Assembly: GCA_964471325.1 (NCBI GenBank)
Contig: CAYYFL010000001.1
Coordinates: forward strand, 111,147 to 175,146
DNA length: 64,000 nucleotides
DNA from: Velamenicoccus sp964471325
GTDB lineage: Bacteria; Omnitrophota; Gorgyraeia; Velamenicoccales; Velamenicoccaceae
Reading direction: 5' to 3'
Shown: positions 16,752-24,135 of the stretch, piece after piece
How the letters are laid out: each line of letters opens with the position of its first letter
Position numbering within the stretch: the stretch's first letter is position 1
The notes under the pieces: generated by a model
The model's database searches: none
What the model was told of the DNA's origin: nothing
What the model saw: only the letters and a program-made list of their open reading frames with translations
Program-made: the position numbers and the translations under genes

Positions 16752-18329
16752 CTATTGATGGACACGATAATCGATTTCCGGAAATATATTGTCCTTATAT
16801 TCCAGCTCTTTCAGGAACCCCTCGTCAATGGAATCGCCCGCAATATCTTGGACAATCCTGAAAAAACGCAACAGGTGGTTCTTGGTCCGCTGCTGGGCGT
16901 AAGTCACATGCGTTCCTGTCGCCATGATGAAGGCCCAATCCGAACTTTGCGCCAGAAGCAATTCCCGCAGGGCCTGATTGAGGGCGCGCCTCTTGATGCC
17001 GGCGGCGTCCGGGTTCCTGCGCACCATCTCCGTCATGATCCGCGAGGCTTTATGCAAATGGCGATAGACCCAATCGTTGGACCCCTGCAGCCAGACTTCC
17101 GAATATCCCTTCCATCCCCAGCTCGACATGGAAGGCGTGAGCACCTGGTTCCTCGGATTCTCGGCCAGATACTCCGACGGGGTCACCATGCGGATCGTCT
17201 TCTGGTCAAATGCCACCTTGCGGATCAGGAATTCCAGCCACTGCGGTCCTTCAAACCACCAGTGCCCGTAAAGCTCGGCATCGTAGGGAGAGATGATGAT
17301 GGGCTTACGGCCCAAAGCCTCATAAAGATATTCAACCTGCTTTTCCCGGTTGAACATGAAATTGCCCGCATGAGCGGCGGCTTTTTCACGCGCGGCATCC
17401 GGATCGTACGGCATCTTTTCGTTATCCGGCCCGGTGATGCGGTAATATTTGATCCCTGTGTTGATGCGGATGCCGTCCGGATGGATGTAGGGCCGGATAT
17501 AGTCGTAATCGAGGTCAAAGCCGATGTCCCTGTAAAATTCCCTGTAATAATAATCGCCGGGATAGCCTTCGACACTGGACCAGACCTGTTTGGAAGATTC
17601 CATGTCCCGGGCAAAACACGCCACACCGGATTTGCAGTAAACAGGAGCAAAGACGCCGTATTTCGGCCGCGGCGTGCCGTGGAGAACACCATGGGAATCC
17701 ACGAAGAAATACTTGATCCCGTTCTCTTTCAAAATATCATCATCGCCGGGTAGATAACCGCATTCAGGCAGCCAGATCCCCCGCGGCTTGCGGCCGAAGT
17801 TCTTTTCATAATTGGCAACCGCCACCCGGACCTGGGCGCGCACGGAAGGCTTGGTGACGTCCATCAAAGGGAAAAAACCATGGGTCGCGCCGCACGTGAT
17901 GATCTCGAGATTCCCGGAATCCTGGAAACGCTTGAACGCGGAAACAAGATTGCGATGGTAGCGTTCGAAGAGGTCGCGTGCATGCGCGAAAAGGTTCAAA
18001 TACATGACGGCCAGCTTCTGGAATTCCGGAAGCCATGCCGTCCTCTCCACTTCTTTGTGCGCCAGCTCAATCAGGCTGTTGATATGCTTGACATACCGCT
18101 CTTGCAAAAGGCTGTCGGTCAGCATGGAGGCGAGGGTCGGCGTCACCGACATGGTCAGGCGGAAATTGATCTTGTCCCGTTCCAACCTCTCGAACATGGC
18201 GATCAGAGGAATATAGGTCTCAGTGATCGCCTCATAAAACCAGTCTTCTTCAAGGAAATCTTCGTGCTCGGGATGGCGCACATAGGGAAGGTGCCCGTGC
18301 AGGACCATGCAAAGATAGCCTTTAAACAT
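16752..18329 (-). CDS. GH57 family glycoside hydrolase, probable 1,4-alpha-glucan branching enzyme
   Basis: The protein (525 residues from the ATG at 18329) matches the GH57/DUF1957 branching-enzyme group, which forms alpha-1,6 branches in glycogen-like glucans. The N-terminus holds HGHLPYVRHPE. The nucleophile region reads GIWLPECGY (Glu at about 189) and the acid/base region ISPYDAELYGHWWFEG (Asp at about 350). The tail contains SSWGWKGYSEVWL and SSDWAFIMATGTHVTYA, both typical of this group. GAGG lies just upstream of 18329; an earlier ATG at 18362 would add eleven unconserved residues. The neighbouring DUF4912 gene is a common partner. Amylase or transferase activity cannot be excluded from sequence alone. 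Confidence 0.85.
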   Translation of the reverse strand: MFKGYLCMVLHGHLPYVRHPEHEDFLEEDWFYEAITETYIPLIAMFERLERDKINFRLTMSVTPTLASMLTDSLLQERYVKHINSLIELAHKEVERTAWLPEFQKLAVMYLNLFAHARDLFERYHRNLVSAFKRFQDSGNLEIITCGATHGFFPLMDVTKPSVRAQVRVAVANYEKNFGRKPRGIWLPECGYLPGDDDILKENGIKYFFVDSHGVLHGTPRPKYGVFAPVYCKSGVACFARDMESSKQVWSSVEGYPGDYYYREFYRDIGFDLDYDYIRPYIHPDGIRINTGIKYYRITGPDNEKMPYDPDAAREKAAAHAGNFMFNREKQVEYLYEALGRKPIIISPYDAELYGHWWFEGPQWLEFLIRKVAFDQKTIRMVTPSEYLAENPRNQVLTPSMSSWGWKGYSEVWLQGSNDWVYRHLHKASRIMTEMVRRNPDAAGIKRRALNQALRELLLAQSSDWAFIMATGTHVTYAQQRTKNHLLRFFRIVQDIAGDSIDEGFLKELEYKDNIFPEIDYRVHQ

Positions 18330-18693
18330 GCGTCTGTCCTCGTTTTTCTCATAAGCCCACAATTTACGGAACCGCCATATAACAGTCAGTGACGTAAATT
18401 ATCCGGGCAAATGAAATCCCTGACACTTACCTAACCTTGACATCAAGATAGACGTCAAGGATCAAATTCGGGCCCATAACTTACGCGCACCGGTGCTTGC
18501 GTAAGTTATTGTCCTTATGCGAAATGGATCTCCCCGTGATCGCCCTGCCCAAGGCAGGGCAGGCATGGGGTTTCTTCTCTGCAGCCCTGCGCATCATGCT
18601 GCGGCTTGATTAAAAATCTTTATTATTTTACTCATCAACGCCGGCGCGTCTCTCGCCGGCGAAAAACACCACAAATAACGGAAAAACTGCCTA
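18330..18693. other. Gene-free region with several inverted repeats
   Basis: No coding frame was recognised here. Inverted repeats on the plus strand are AATTTAC/GTAAATT (about 18362-18400), CCTTGAC/GTCAAGG (about 18437-18462) and ATAACTTACGC/GCGTAAGTTAT (11 bases, about 18477-18510) around a GCACCGGTGC core. CCCTGCC/GGCAGGG (about 18544-18560) and CGCCGGCG/CGCCGGCG (about 18640-18662) follow. No convincing promoter for the GH57 gene and no T-tailed terminator for DUF4912 was found. Confidence 0.6.
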
Positions 18694-19755
18694 TTAGGGA
18701 TTGCGTGTCGTTTTTCTGGTGACGACAGGCGTAATCGTGCGGGTCTCGTCGATCTTGGCGGATTTGGCAACGACGGGGATGTCCTGCCTTCCGTCGGGAA
18801 GCGCGAAACGCAACGTGAAGGTCCCATCCTTCCTGAGCTTGATGGGTTTACCTTGTACCGTCACGTGGGCATCGGGTTCGGTCGCGCCGTAAACGATCAA
18901 TTCGCAATCGACAACCAGCCAGAAAGGCAGCTTGACCTGTCCCTTCTTGACCGGAGAAGACACCCCCATGGATGCGATGCCGCGGGAAGAAACATCTCTC
19001 TTGAGCCGCTCCTGCCAAAGCTTGCCGACAGGACTTGACACGTTGGGCCCCAGGCCCACGGACATGCCGTAGAGTTTACGGAACTCGTCCTCGGGGATCA
19101 TCCATTCTTCGTCCGTCACCCAAGACGGACCATCAAGGGGAAGCGATACCGTATTGGACCGCAAGACGGTGATGAAACGGCCGCCCGGCAGAAGAAGGCC
19201 CAAATCCACACACCAGGAAGTCCCGGGAGAACCGAAATTCAGATACCAGTTGCCGGCGTCCACATCGATGGACGTATCGAAAAACCTATGGGCATTCGTG
19301 CCGTTAAAATTGATGAAACTGACATCATAAGAACGCAGGTGCCAACGGCTGTCGCCGAAAGAATGTCCCAGTTCCTTGTGAAGCCTCTCAAGCGTGCTTC
19401 CTGAAATGTCCCAATAGGCGTGTGCCCACCAGGGATCGCGGATCTGCAACACCAGGATATCCTCGCCATAACGCCAGGCAAGCTCTTTGTGCTCCAATTC
19501 CGCCACGACGGATTTCTGATAAACAGGCTGTTCGACCACCCCTGTATAAAATTTTGCCTGCTCAACCTTCATGTCCTGCAGGGGGATCTCCTGCCCTTGG
19601 GCTACCGGCGGCCGCCCTGCCGCCCGGCCGGGCCGCTTAAGGACCTGCTTCTTGGAAATACCGCTTAAAGACAAAGCCTTTTTAAGCTTGTCTTTCAGCC
19701 TCGTCTTCGGCGCCGGCACTTTTGTCTTTTGGATTTTTTTGGCCTTGCTCTTCAT
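18694..19755 (-). CDS. DUF4912 domain protein
   Basis: This 353-residue protein starts with a lysine-rich tail (about 1-60). The central region, with ILVLQIRDPWWAHAYWDIS and SWCVDLGLLLPGGRFITVLRS, fits DUF4912. A conserved C-terminal part (PFWLVVDCELIVYGATEPDAHVTVQG written in pieces: PFWLVVDCELIVYGAT, then EPDAHVTVQGKPIKL) resembles a small beta-sandwich of the carbohydrate-binding kind. No signal peptide is visible, so it is probably cytoplasmic. Its function is unknown. DUF4912 genes are often found beside GH57 branching-enzyme genes, as here, which suggests a role in glucan handling. Confidence 0.75.
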   Translation of the reverse strand: MKSKAKKIQKTKVPAPKTRLKDKLKKALSLSGISKKQVLKRPGRAAGRPPVAQGQEIPLQDMKVEQAKFYTGVVEQPVYQKSVVAELEHKELAWRYGEDILVLQIRDPWWAHAYWDISGSTLERLHKELGHSFGDSRWHLRSYDVSFINFNGTNAHRFFDTSIDVDAGNWYLNFGSPGTSWCVDLGLLLPGGRFITVLRSNTVSLPLDGPSWVTDEEWMIPEDEFRKLYGMSVGLGPNVSSPVGKLWQERLKRDVSSRGIASMGVSSPVKKGQVKLPFWLVVDCELIVYGATEPDAHVTVQGKPIKLRKDGTFTLRFALPDGRQDIPVVAKSAKIDETRTITPVVTRKTTRNP

Positions 19756-19798
19756 AAGGCACCCCCGGTCTTAAGTCATCATATGCATCATGGAGCCC

Positions 19799-19849
19799 CC
19801 ACGGTCTGCCCGCTCGCTTGTCTTCGACAAGCAGACAGGGGAGCCGTGG
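19799..19849. repeat. Stem-loop before the DUF4912 gene
   Basis: CCACGG (19799-19804) pairs with CCGTGG (19844-19849). Inside lies GCTTGTC-TTC-GACAAGC (19816-19832), an 8-to-7 base hairpin with a three-base loop. GTCTGC/GCAGAC gives an alternative pairing across the same loop. It lies in the leader of the DUF4912 gene. The rest of 19756-19972 shows no gene. Confidence 0.45.
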
Positions 19850-19972
19850 TACCTAACAAACTCACCTTCAGTACGATTAGGCGACATCTCGCCGGAGCAC
19901 ATCTGACTGCATTCATCCCCAGGTTTGCACCTGAGGTTTTCCCGCCAGAGGCGAGGCTCGCCAAAGGCGGAT

Positions 19973-20007
19973 AAAAAAAGGAGGACGATCTCTCCCCTCC
20001 TTTTTTA
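19973..20007 (-). terminator. Strong Rho-independent terminator, probably bidirectional
   Basis: On the plus strand a run of seven A residues and GGAGG (to 19984) pairs with CCTCC and six T residues (19996-20006). Read on the minus strand it is a GC-cored hairpin followed by T residues, 27 bases after the stop of the coiled-coil protein gene. The symmetric A/T flanks would allow it to work in both directions. It closes the operon that starts at the promoter near 21380. Confidence 0.85.
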
Positions 20008-20033
20008 AAAACCCATGGGCTGCAAGTTCCGGT

Positions 20034-20384
20034 TCACATAGAAACGGATGAAGAGGATTTCTTCTCTCTCTTTAAATCCTCAGGGGTCGCATTCGCCGAG
20101 ACGGCTTCTTTTTTCTTTGTCTCCAGATCCTCGGATAATCTCTTGATCTCGCTCGATGCCGCGGCAAGACGGCTGCGCAACGATTCTAATTCCGAGACCA
20201 TTTGCCGGCGTTCCTTCTCCATGCCGTCAAGCGCTTCTTCCAAATCCAGTCGTTGCGCCATCTCGTTACGAAAATTACGCCTGGAACTCCGCAGGTTCAG
20301 CGACACCCGGACAAGAAATACAAAGAGCAGAAGAACCACCACGACCAGAATAATGACAGGCTGTTGCTGCTTGCGTAGATTCAT
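20034..20384 (-). CDS. Small membrane-anchored coiled-coil protein
   Basis: No family was recognised. The ATG at 20384 (MNLRKQQQP) follows AGGAAG at good spacing and gives 116 residues; the frame is open 12 codons further upstream. A single membrane helix (VIILVVVVLLLFVFLVRVSL, about 9-28) is followed by a heptad-rich coiled coil (about 35-95) with many Leu, Glu and Arg residues, and a short Ser-rich tail. The N-terminus is probably cytoplasmic. It follows the OmpA-like lipoprotein gene in the same operon, so a role in the cell envelope is likely but unproven. Confidence 0.7.
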   Translation of the reverse strand: MNLRKQQQPVIILVVVVLLLFVFLVRVSLNLRSSRRNFRNEMAQRLDLEEALDGMEKERRQMVSELESLRSRLAAASSEIKRLSEDLETKKKEAVSANATPEDLKREKKSSSSVSM

Positions 20385-20562
20385 ATCTGTCTTCCTGCCG
20401 TTCCTGATCTTACCTCGCACCAGCCTGAACCAGACTCAGCGCTCCATCAACGACATTCTGCAGCCGGTTCACGACACCGCCCTGGACCAACAACGGTTCA
20501 TGGCGATGGAAGGTTTCGCTTGGTTCCGACAAAGAAACCGCCGTTCCTTTCTCGGCCCAGCT

Positions 20563-21222
20563 TCACTTTAAATTTTCGGCCGGCTCCATCATCTGTTCTT
20601 CGGCTGCGGAGGCCGCTTGCTGCGGCACCTGAGCCACTTTGCGGAGCTGCGGCAGAATAACGATTTCGACACGGCGGTTCTTGCTGCGCCCCTCGGCCGT
20701 ATCATTGGAAACCACAGGCCTGAATTCACCGTAACCGATAGCAGCCAGACGCGAAGGAGAAACGCCCTTCTCGATCAAATAATGCAAAACACTCGTCGCG
20801 CGCGCCGTCGAAAGTTCCCAGTTGGATTTCCAGCCGGAATACTTGATGGGCACGTTATCCGTATGGCCTTCGATGCCGATATCAAAATCGGATGCCTCTG
20901 AGGTAATGACCGAAGCCACCTTGTCCAAGGGAACAGAAGCTTCCGTCTTGATCTTGGCCTTCCCTGAATCGAAAAGGACCTCGTCGAGGAAAGTGATAAC
21001 AAGACCCCTCTCTTCCATGCTCAGGCTTACGCCCTTGATCCCTTTCAACTGCTCCTCTAAGTCTGCGCGGATCTGAGAAAGGCGGTCCACTTCATCTTGA
21101 AGCTCCCTGATCTTTTCCATGTCGGACCGGCGGCCTTTCTGGAAAATAACCGTGCATCCGGCCGCGCCGAAAAAGAACATCGCGCAGACCAATAAAAGAA
21201 GTCCATTCTTCAGGCGGAACAT
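20563..21222 (-). CDS. OmpA/MotB-like peptidoglycan-binding lipoprotein
   Basis: The 219-residue protein has a lipoprotein signal with the lipobox GAAGC (Cys at about 23). A coiled-coil segment (about 35-62) follows, then an OmpA-type peptidoglycan-binding domain (about 65-195). Domain motifs include LFDSGKAKI, IEGHTDNVPIKYSG and NWELSTARATSVLHYL, ending in GRSKNRRVEIVI. It would anchor an outer or inner membrane to peptidoglycan. AAGGAGG lies ahead of the ATG, and a sigma70-like promoter lies about 150 bases upstream. The frame after the TGA stays open for another 49 codons without a start codon. Confidence 0.88.
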   Translation of the reverse strand: MFRLKNGLLLLVCAMFFFGAAGCTVIFQKGRRSDMEKIRELQDEVDRLSQIRADLEEQLKGIKGVSLSMEERGLVITFLDEVLFDSGKAKIKTEASVPLDKVASVITSEASDFDIGIEGHTDNVPIKYSGWKSNWELSTARATSVLHYLIEKGVSPSRLAAIGYGEFRPVVSNDTAEGRSKNRRVEIVILPQLRKVAQVPQQAASAAEEQMMEPAENLK

Positions 21223-21227
21223 ACATC

Positions 21228-21290
21228 CTCCTTCATTTTACCCATAAATTTAGGTTTCTTCCGGTGCAAAATTAACAAGTGTTCTGGCGA
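21228..21290. repeat. Start-proximal hairpin repeat, partial copy
   Basis: Directly before the OmpA-like gene the plus strand reads CCTTCATTTTACCCATAAA and later GTGCAAAATTAAC, the same layout as the first module before rseP. It ends with CAAGTGTTCTGGCGAGGAGT, the conserved outer arm of the third module without its partner. The ribosome binding site forms one edge. The remaining bases to 21365 show no other feature. Confidence 0.6.
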
Positions 21291-21365
21291 GGAGTCTCTC
21301 TTTAAAATATTCGCAAAATATTCAAAGGCAAAAAGTTAACGGTTTAAAAAAACGAGGCAAAACTC

Positions 21366-21394
21366 AAGATAACACGGCTCCTGATTTTCGTCAA
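21366..21394 (-). promoter_or_regulatory. Sigma70-type promoter for the OmpA-like gene
   Basis: On the minus strand TTGACG (21389-21394) and TATCTT (21366-21371) are separated by 17 bases, which is ideal spacing. Transcription would start near 21359 and give a leader of about 137 bases that includes the repeat at 21228-21290. It lies in the gap after purA. Confidence 0.65.
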
Positions 21395-21474
21395 GTCAAA
21401 GTTCTTGTTCAAAAATCCGACCGGGGAATTCCAGCTCCTCAAGGATCCCGCCCTGCCGCCCAAGACGTCTTTGC

Positions 21475-22746
21475 CTACGGCTTAAACAGCGTCGCCTCAC
21501 GCCCCGAGCCTACGGAAACAAGAGCGACAGGCGCCCGGCAAAGGCCTTCGATCGCTGCGATATAATCTTTGGCTTTCTGCGGTAAGTCTCTATAAGACCG
21601 GATATGGGCCGTCTTTTTTTGCCAGCCCCCGAAAACCTCATAGACGGGCCTGGCCTTCTGCATGACCTCAAGGTCATTGGGAAAAAAACGGAAGACCTTT
21701 CCTTTATACTTATAGGCCACGCATATCCGAATCGTCTTCATATGGTCAAGGACATCAAGCTTCATCATCGCCAGGGAATCCGCCCCGTTGATCATGACCG
21801 CATGGCGCACCATGACCGCGTCGAACCAGCCGCACCGTCTCGGACGGCCCGTCGTCGCGCCAAACTCCTGTCCTTTGCAACGGATCTGCTCGTTGAGCGC
21901 GGGAGGAAATTCCGTGATGAACGGCCCTTCTCCTACGCGGGTCGTATAGGCCTTGACGACGCCGACGATCTTGTCGATCTTCGTCGGAGGAACCCCCGTC
22001 CCCGTGCAGGCGCCTGCCGAGATGGAATTGGATGACGTCACAAAAGGATACGTCCCGAAATCGATATCCAGGAACGTCCCCTGGGCCCCCTCGAAAAGAA
22101 TGGATTTCTTTTCATGCGTCGCCTCGTTCAAAAGCGTCGCCGTATCACAGATAAGGTTTTTCAGTTTTTTGCCGTACGACAGGTAGGTATCGAATATCTC
22201 GTCAAAACAAAAGCCCGGATGCCGGAAGACCTTTTTGAAGATCTCGTTCTTTTCGTTGAGATTGTCCAGGAGCTTTTCGCGCAGGACATAGCTGTTCACC
22301 AGGTCGCCCATACGGATCCCGCACCTGGCGAACTTATCGGAATAACAGGGCCCGATGCCGCGGCCTGTTGTGCCGATCTTGTTGGCCCGCTTCTTCTCTC
22401 TTAAGCCGTCCAGGATCTTGTGATAAGGAAAGATCACGTGGGCCTGTTCGGAAATCTTAAGGCGGCCACGGATGTCTATACCCTTTTTTTTGAGAAGGTC
22501 CAGCTCGGTCAGAAGGACTTGAGGGTCCACGACCACACCGTTACCGATGACACAGACCTTGCCCGGATGAAGGACGCCCGACGGTAAAAGATGGAAAACA
22601 AAAGAATCGCCGTTGACGACGACGGTATGCCCGGCGTTATTGCCCCCTTGATACCTGACGACCAGATGGGCATCTCTGGAAAGGACATCGATCACCTTTC
22701 CCTTGCCTTCATCCCCCCATTGGAGTCCGATAAGTATAGTATTCAT
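21475..22746 (-). CDS. purA: Adenylosuccinate synthetase
   Basis: PurA joins IMP and aspartate with GTP, the first step from IMP to AMP. The 423-residue length is standard. The N-terminal phosphate-binding loop GDEGKGK (about 11-17) is followed by GGNNAGHTVV. Later motifs are TTGRGIGPCYSDK, FEGAQGTFLDIDFGTYPFVT and TGRPRRCGWFD, all diagnostic. The gene has a weak ribosome binding site and lies downstream of the homocitrate-synthase-like gene. Confidence 0.97.
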   Translation of the reverse strand: MNTILIGLQWGDEGKGKVIDVLSRDAHLVVRYQGGNNAGHTVVVNGDSFVFHLLPSGVLHPGKVCVIGNGVVVDPQVLLTELDLLKKKGIDIRGRLKISEQAHVIFPYHKILDGLREKKRANKIGTTGRGIGPCYSDKFARCGIRMGDLVNSYVLREKLLDNLNEKNEIFKKVFRHPGFCFDEIFDTYLSYGKKLKNLICDTATLLNEATHEKKSILFEGAQGTFLDIDFGTYPFVTSSNSISAGACTGTGVPPTKIDKIVGVVKAYTTRVGEGPFITEFPPALNEQIRCKGQEFGATTGRPRRCGWFDAVMVRHAVMINGADSLAMMKLDVLDHMKTIRICVAYKYKGKVFRFFPNDLEVMQKARPVYEVFGGWQKKTAHIRSYRDLPQKAKDYIAAIEGLCRAPVALVSVGSGREATLFKP

Positions 22747-22877
22747 ATCTTTCTTTAAGTAGTCAGTAAAAACTTATCCTGCTTACCAAACTTATTAACC
22801 TTAAAAAGCAGGGTTTTCTTTTTTGTTCTTGTATTTTGTTTTTTACTGACTGCCATCTACTGTTTACTGTCTATTCA
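22747..22877. repeat. Nested inverted repeats before purA
   Basis: AGTCAGTAAAAAC (22761-22773) pairs with GTTTTTTACTGACT (22838-22851) with one bulge. Inside it CCTGCTT (22778-22784) pairs with AAGCAGG (22806-22812). The region is A/T-rich and lies in the purA leader. It could be a decayed mobile element or an RNA structure. No promoter could be assigned with confidence. Confidence 0.5.
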
Positions 22878-24128
22878 CTAAGGTGTCATCGTGAAAATTT
22901 TTCTGGCGATCTCGGGATACTCTGCCACAAAACGCAATTCATCTTCCACGAGGGGCTTTTGGTTATGGACGTTGGCGTATCTCACGAGCTCCAAGACCCT
23001 GGCCGCTTCGGCATCGTCATGGAAAACGATCTCCATCTTGTCATAGACGTTGCGGAACCCCTTGATGCCGGAGTATTCTCCGGCCGTGATCTGACGGCCC
23101 GTGTCGATGATCTCGGGCTCGCCGCGGCCGAGCTCTTCAAAATCATAAAGCTCATAATTACGCCTGTCCTTCAAAGCCCCGTCGGCATGGATCCCGGACT
23201 CGTGGGCAAAAGCGTTGGCGCCGATACCCGGCTGGTTGATGGGTATCGAGACGCCGAATGCGTAAGAAGCATACTTGCAGATCTTCCAGGCCTTCTTCAA
23301 ATCAATCTTCTCGTCCAAGGCATACGCGCCCGCCATATCGGCGCCATAACGAATCGCCAGGATACAGCTGACCAGGTCGGCATTGCCGGCGCGCTCTCCC
23401 ATCCCGTTCACGCAGGTATTGATATAGGTATCGACACCGGCGTCCACGGCGGCCTTGGCACCGGCAACAGAATTAGCCACCACCATCCCCAGGTCATTAT
23501 GACAGTGGATCTCGATGGGGAGCTGCACCGCCTCCGCCAGTTTATGGATGCGTTCATAGATCGAAAAAGGCGTATCGCACCCCAGGGTGTCGCAATAACG
23601 GATACGGTCGGCGCCGGCGGCTTTTGCCGCCAGGGAAAACTCGATAAGATATTCGATGCGGGTGCGGGAAGCGTCTTCGGCATTAACGCCGATTGTCTCC
23701 GCTCCCAGTTCGCGCGCCAGGCGCGCGGCTTCTGTCATCTCGCGGATAACGGAGACATGGTCCAGCTTCCCCTTAAATTTGTTCATGATCATCTGGTCCG
23801 AAGTGGAAATCGAAAGATTGAGAGACTTGATCCCCGGCACGTTGCGAAAGGTCGTCGTTACGTCCTCCTTCGTCGCGCGCAACCAACCGCTGAGGCGCAA
23901 AGGAGAAATAACGCCCATCGCGGCCAACTCCAAATTCGCATTAAGGTAATTGACCTCGTGGCGCGTAACGGGAAAGCCGAACTCCGACTGGGCAATCCCC
24001 ATCTTATTCAAGAGGATATTGATCATCGTCTTCTGCAGCTTCGAAAGACAGATGCGCGATGTCTGCACCCCATCCCTGTTGGTCACATCCAAGAGATAGA
24101 TCTTATTTTGTCTCTCATTCTTTGTCAT
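22878..24128 (-). CDS. Homocitrate synthase / isopropylmalate synthase family enzyme
   Basis: This is an HMGL-like acyl transferase (416 residues) that condenses acetyl-CoA with a 2-oxo acid. The barrel start reads LLDVTNRDGVQTSR (about 12-25), differing from the usual DTTLRDGEQ. The metal-site motif is IEIHCHNDLGM, and INTCVNGMGERAGN and AHESGIHADG follow. It lacks the C-terminal regulatory domain of LeuA, and a separate leuA lies at 61269. Candidate roles are homocitrate synthase and Re-citrate synthase, both annotated in this group; the substrate cannot be fixed here. The ATG at 24128 follows GAGG and lies 7 bases after the upstream stop. The open frame upstream of it overlaps the previous gene and is not conserved. 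Confidence 0.82.
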   Translation of the reverse strand: MTKNERQNKIYLLDVTNRDGVQTSRICLSKLQKTMINILLNKMGIAQSEFGFPVTRHEVNYLNANLELAAMGVISPLRLSGWLRATKEDVTTTFRNVPGIKSLNLSISTSDQMIMNKFKGKLDHVSVIREMTEAARLARELGAETIGVNAEDASRTRIEYLIEFSLAAKAAGADRIRYCDTLGCDTPFSIYERIHKLAEAVQLPIEIHCHNDLGMVVANSVAGAKAAVDAGVDTYINTCVNGMGERAGNADLVSCILAIRYGADMAGAYALDEKIDLKKAWKICKYASYAFGVSIPINQPGIGANAFAHESGIHADGALKDRRNYELYDFEELGRGEPEIIDTGRQITAGEYSGIKGFRNVYDKMEIVFHDDAEAARVLELVRYANVHNQKPLVEDELRFVAEYPEIARKIFTMTP

Positions 24129-24135
24129 GAGGACC

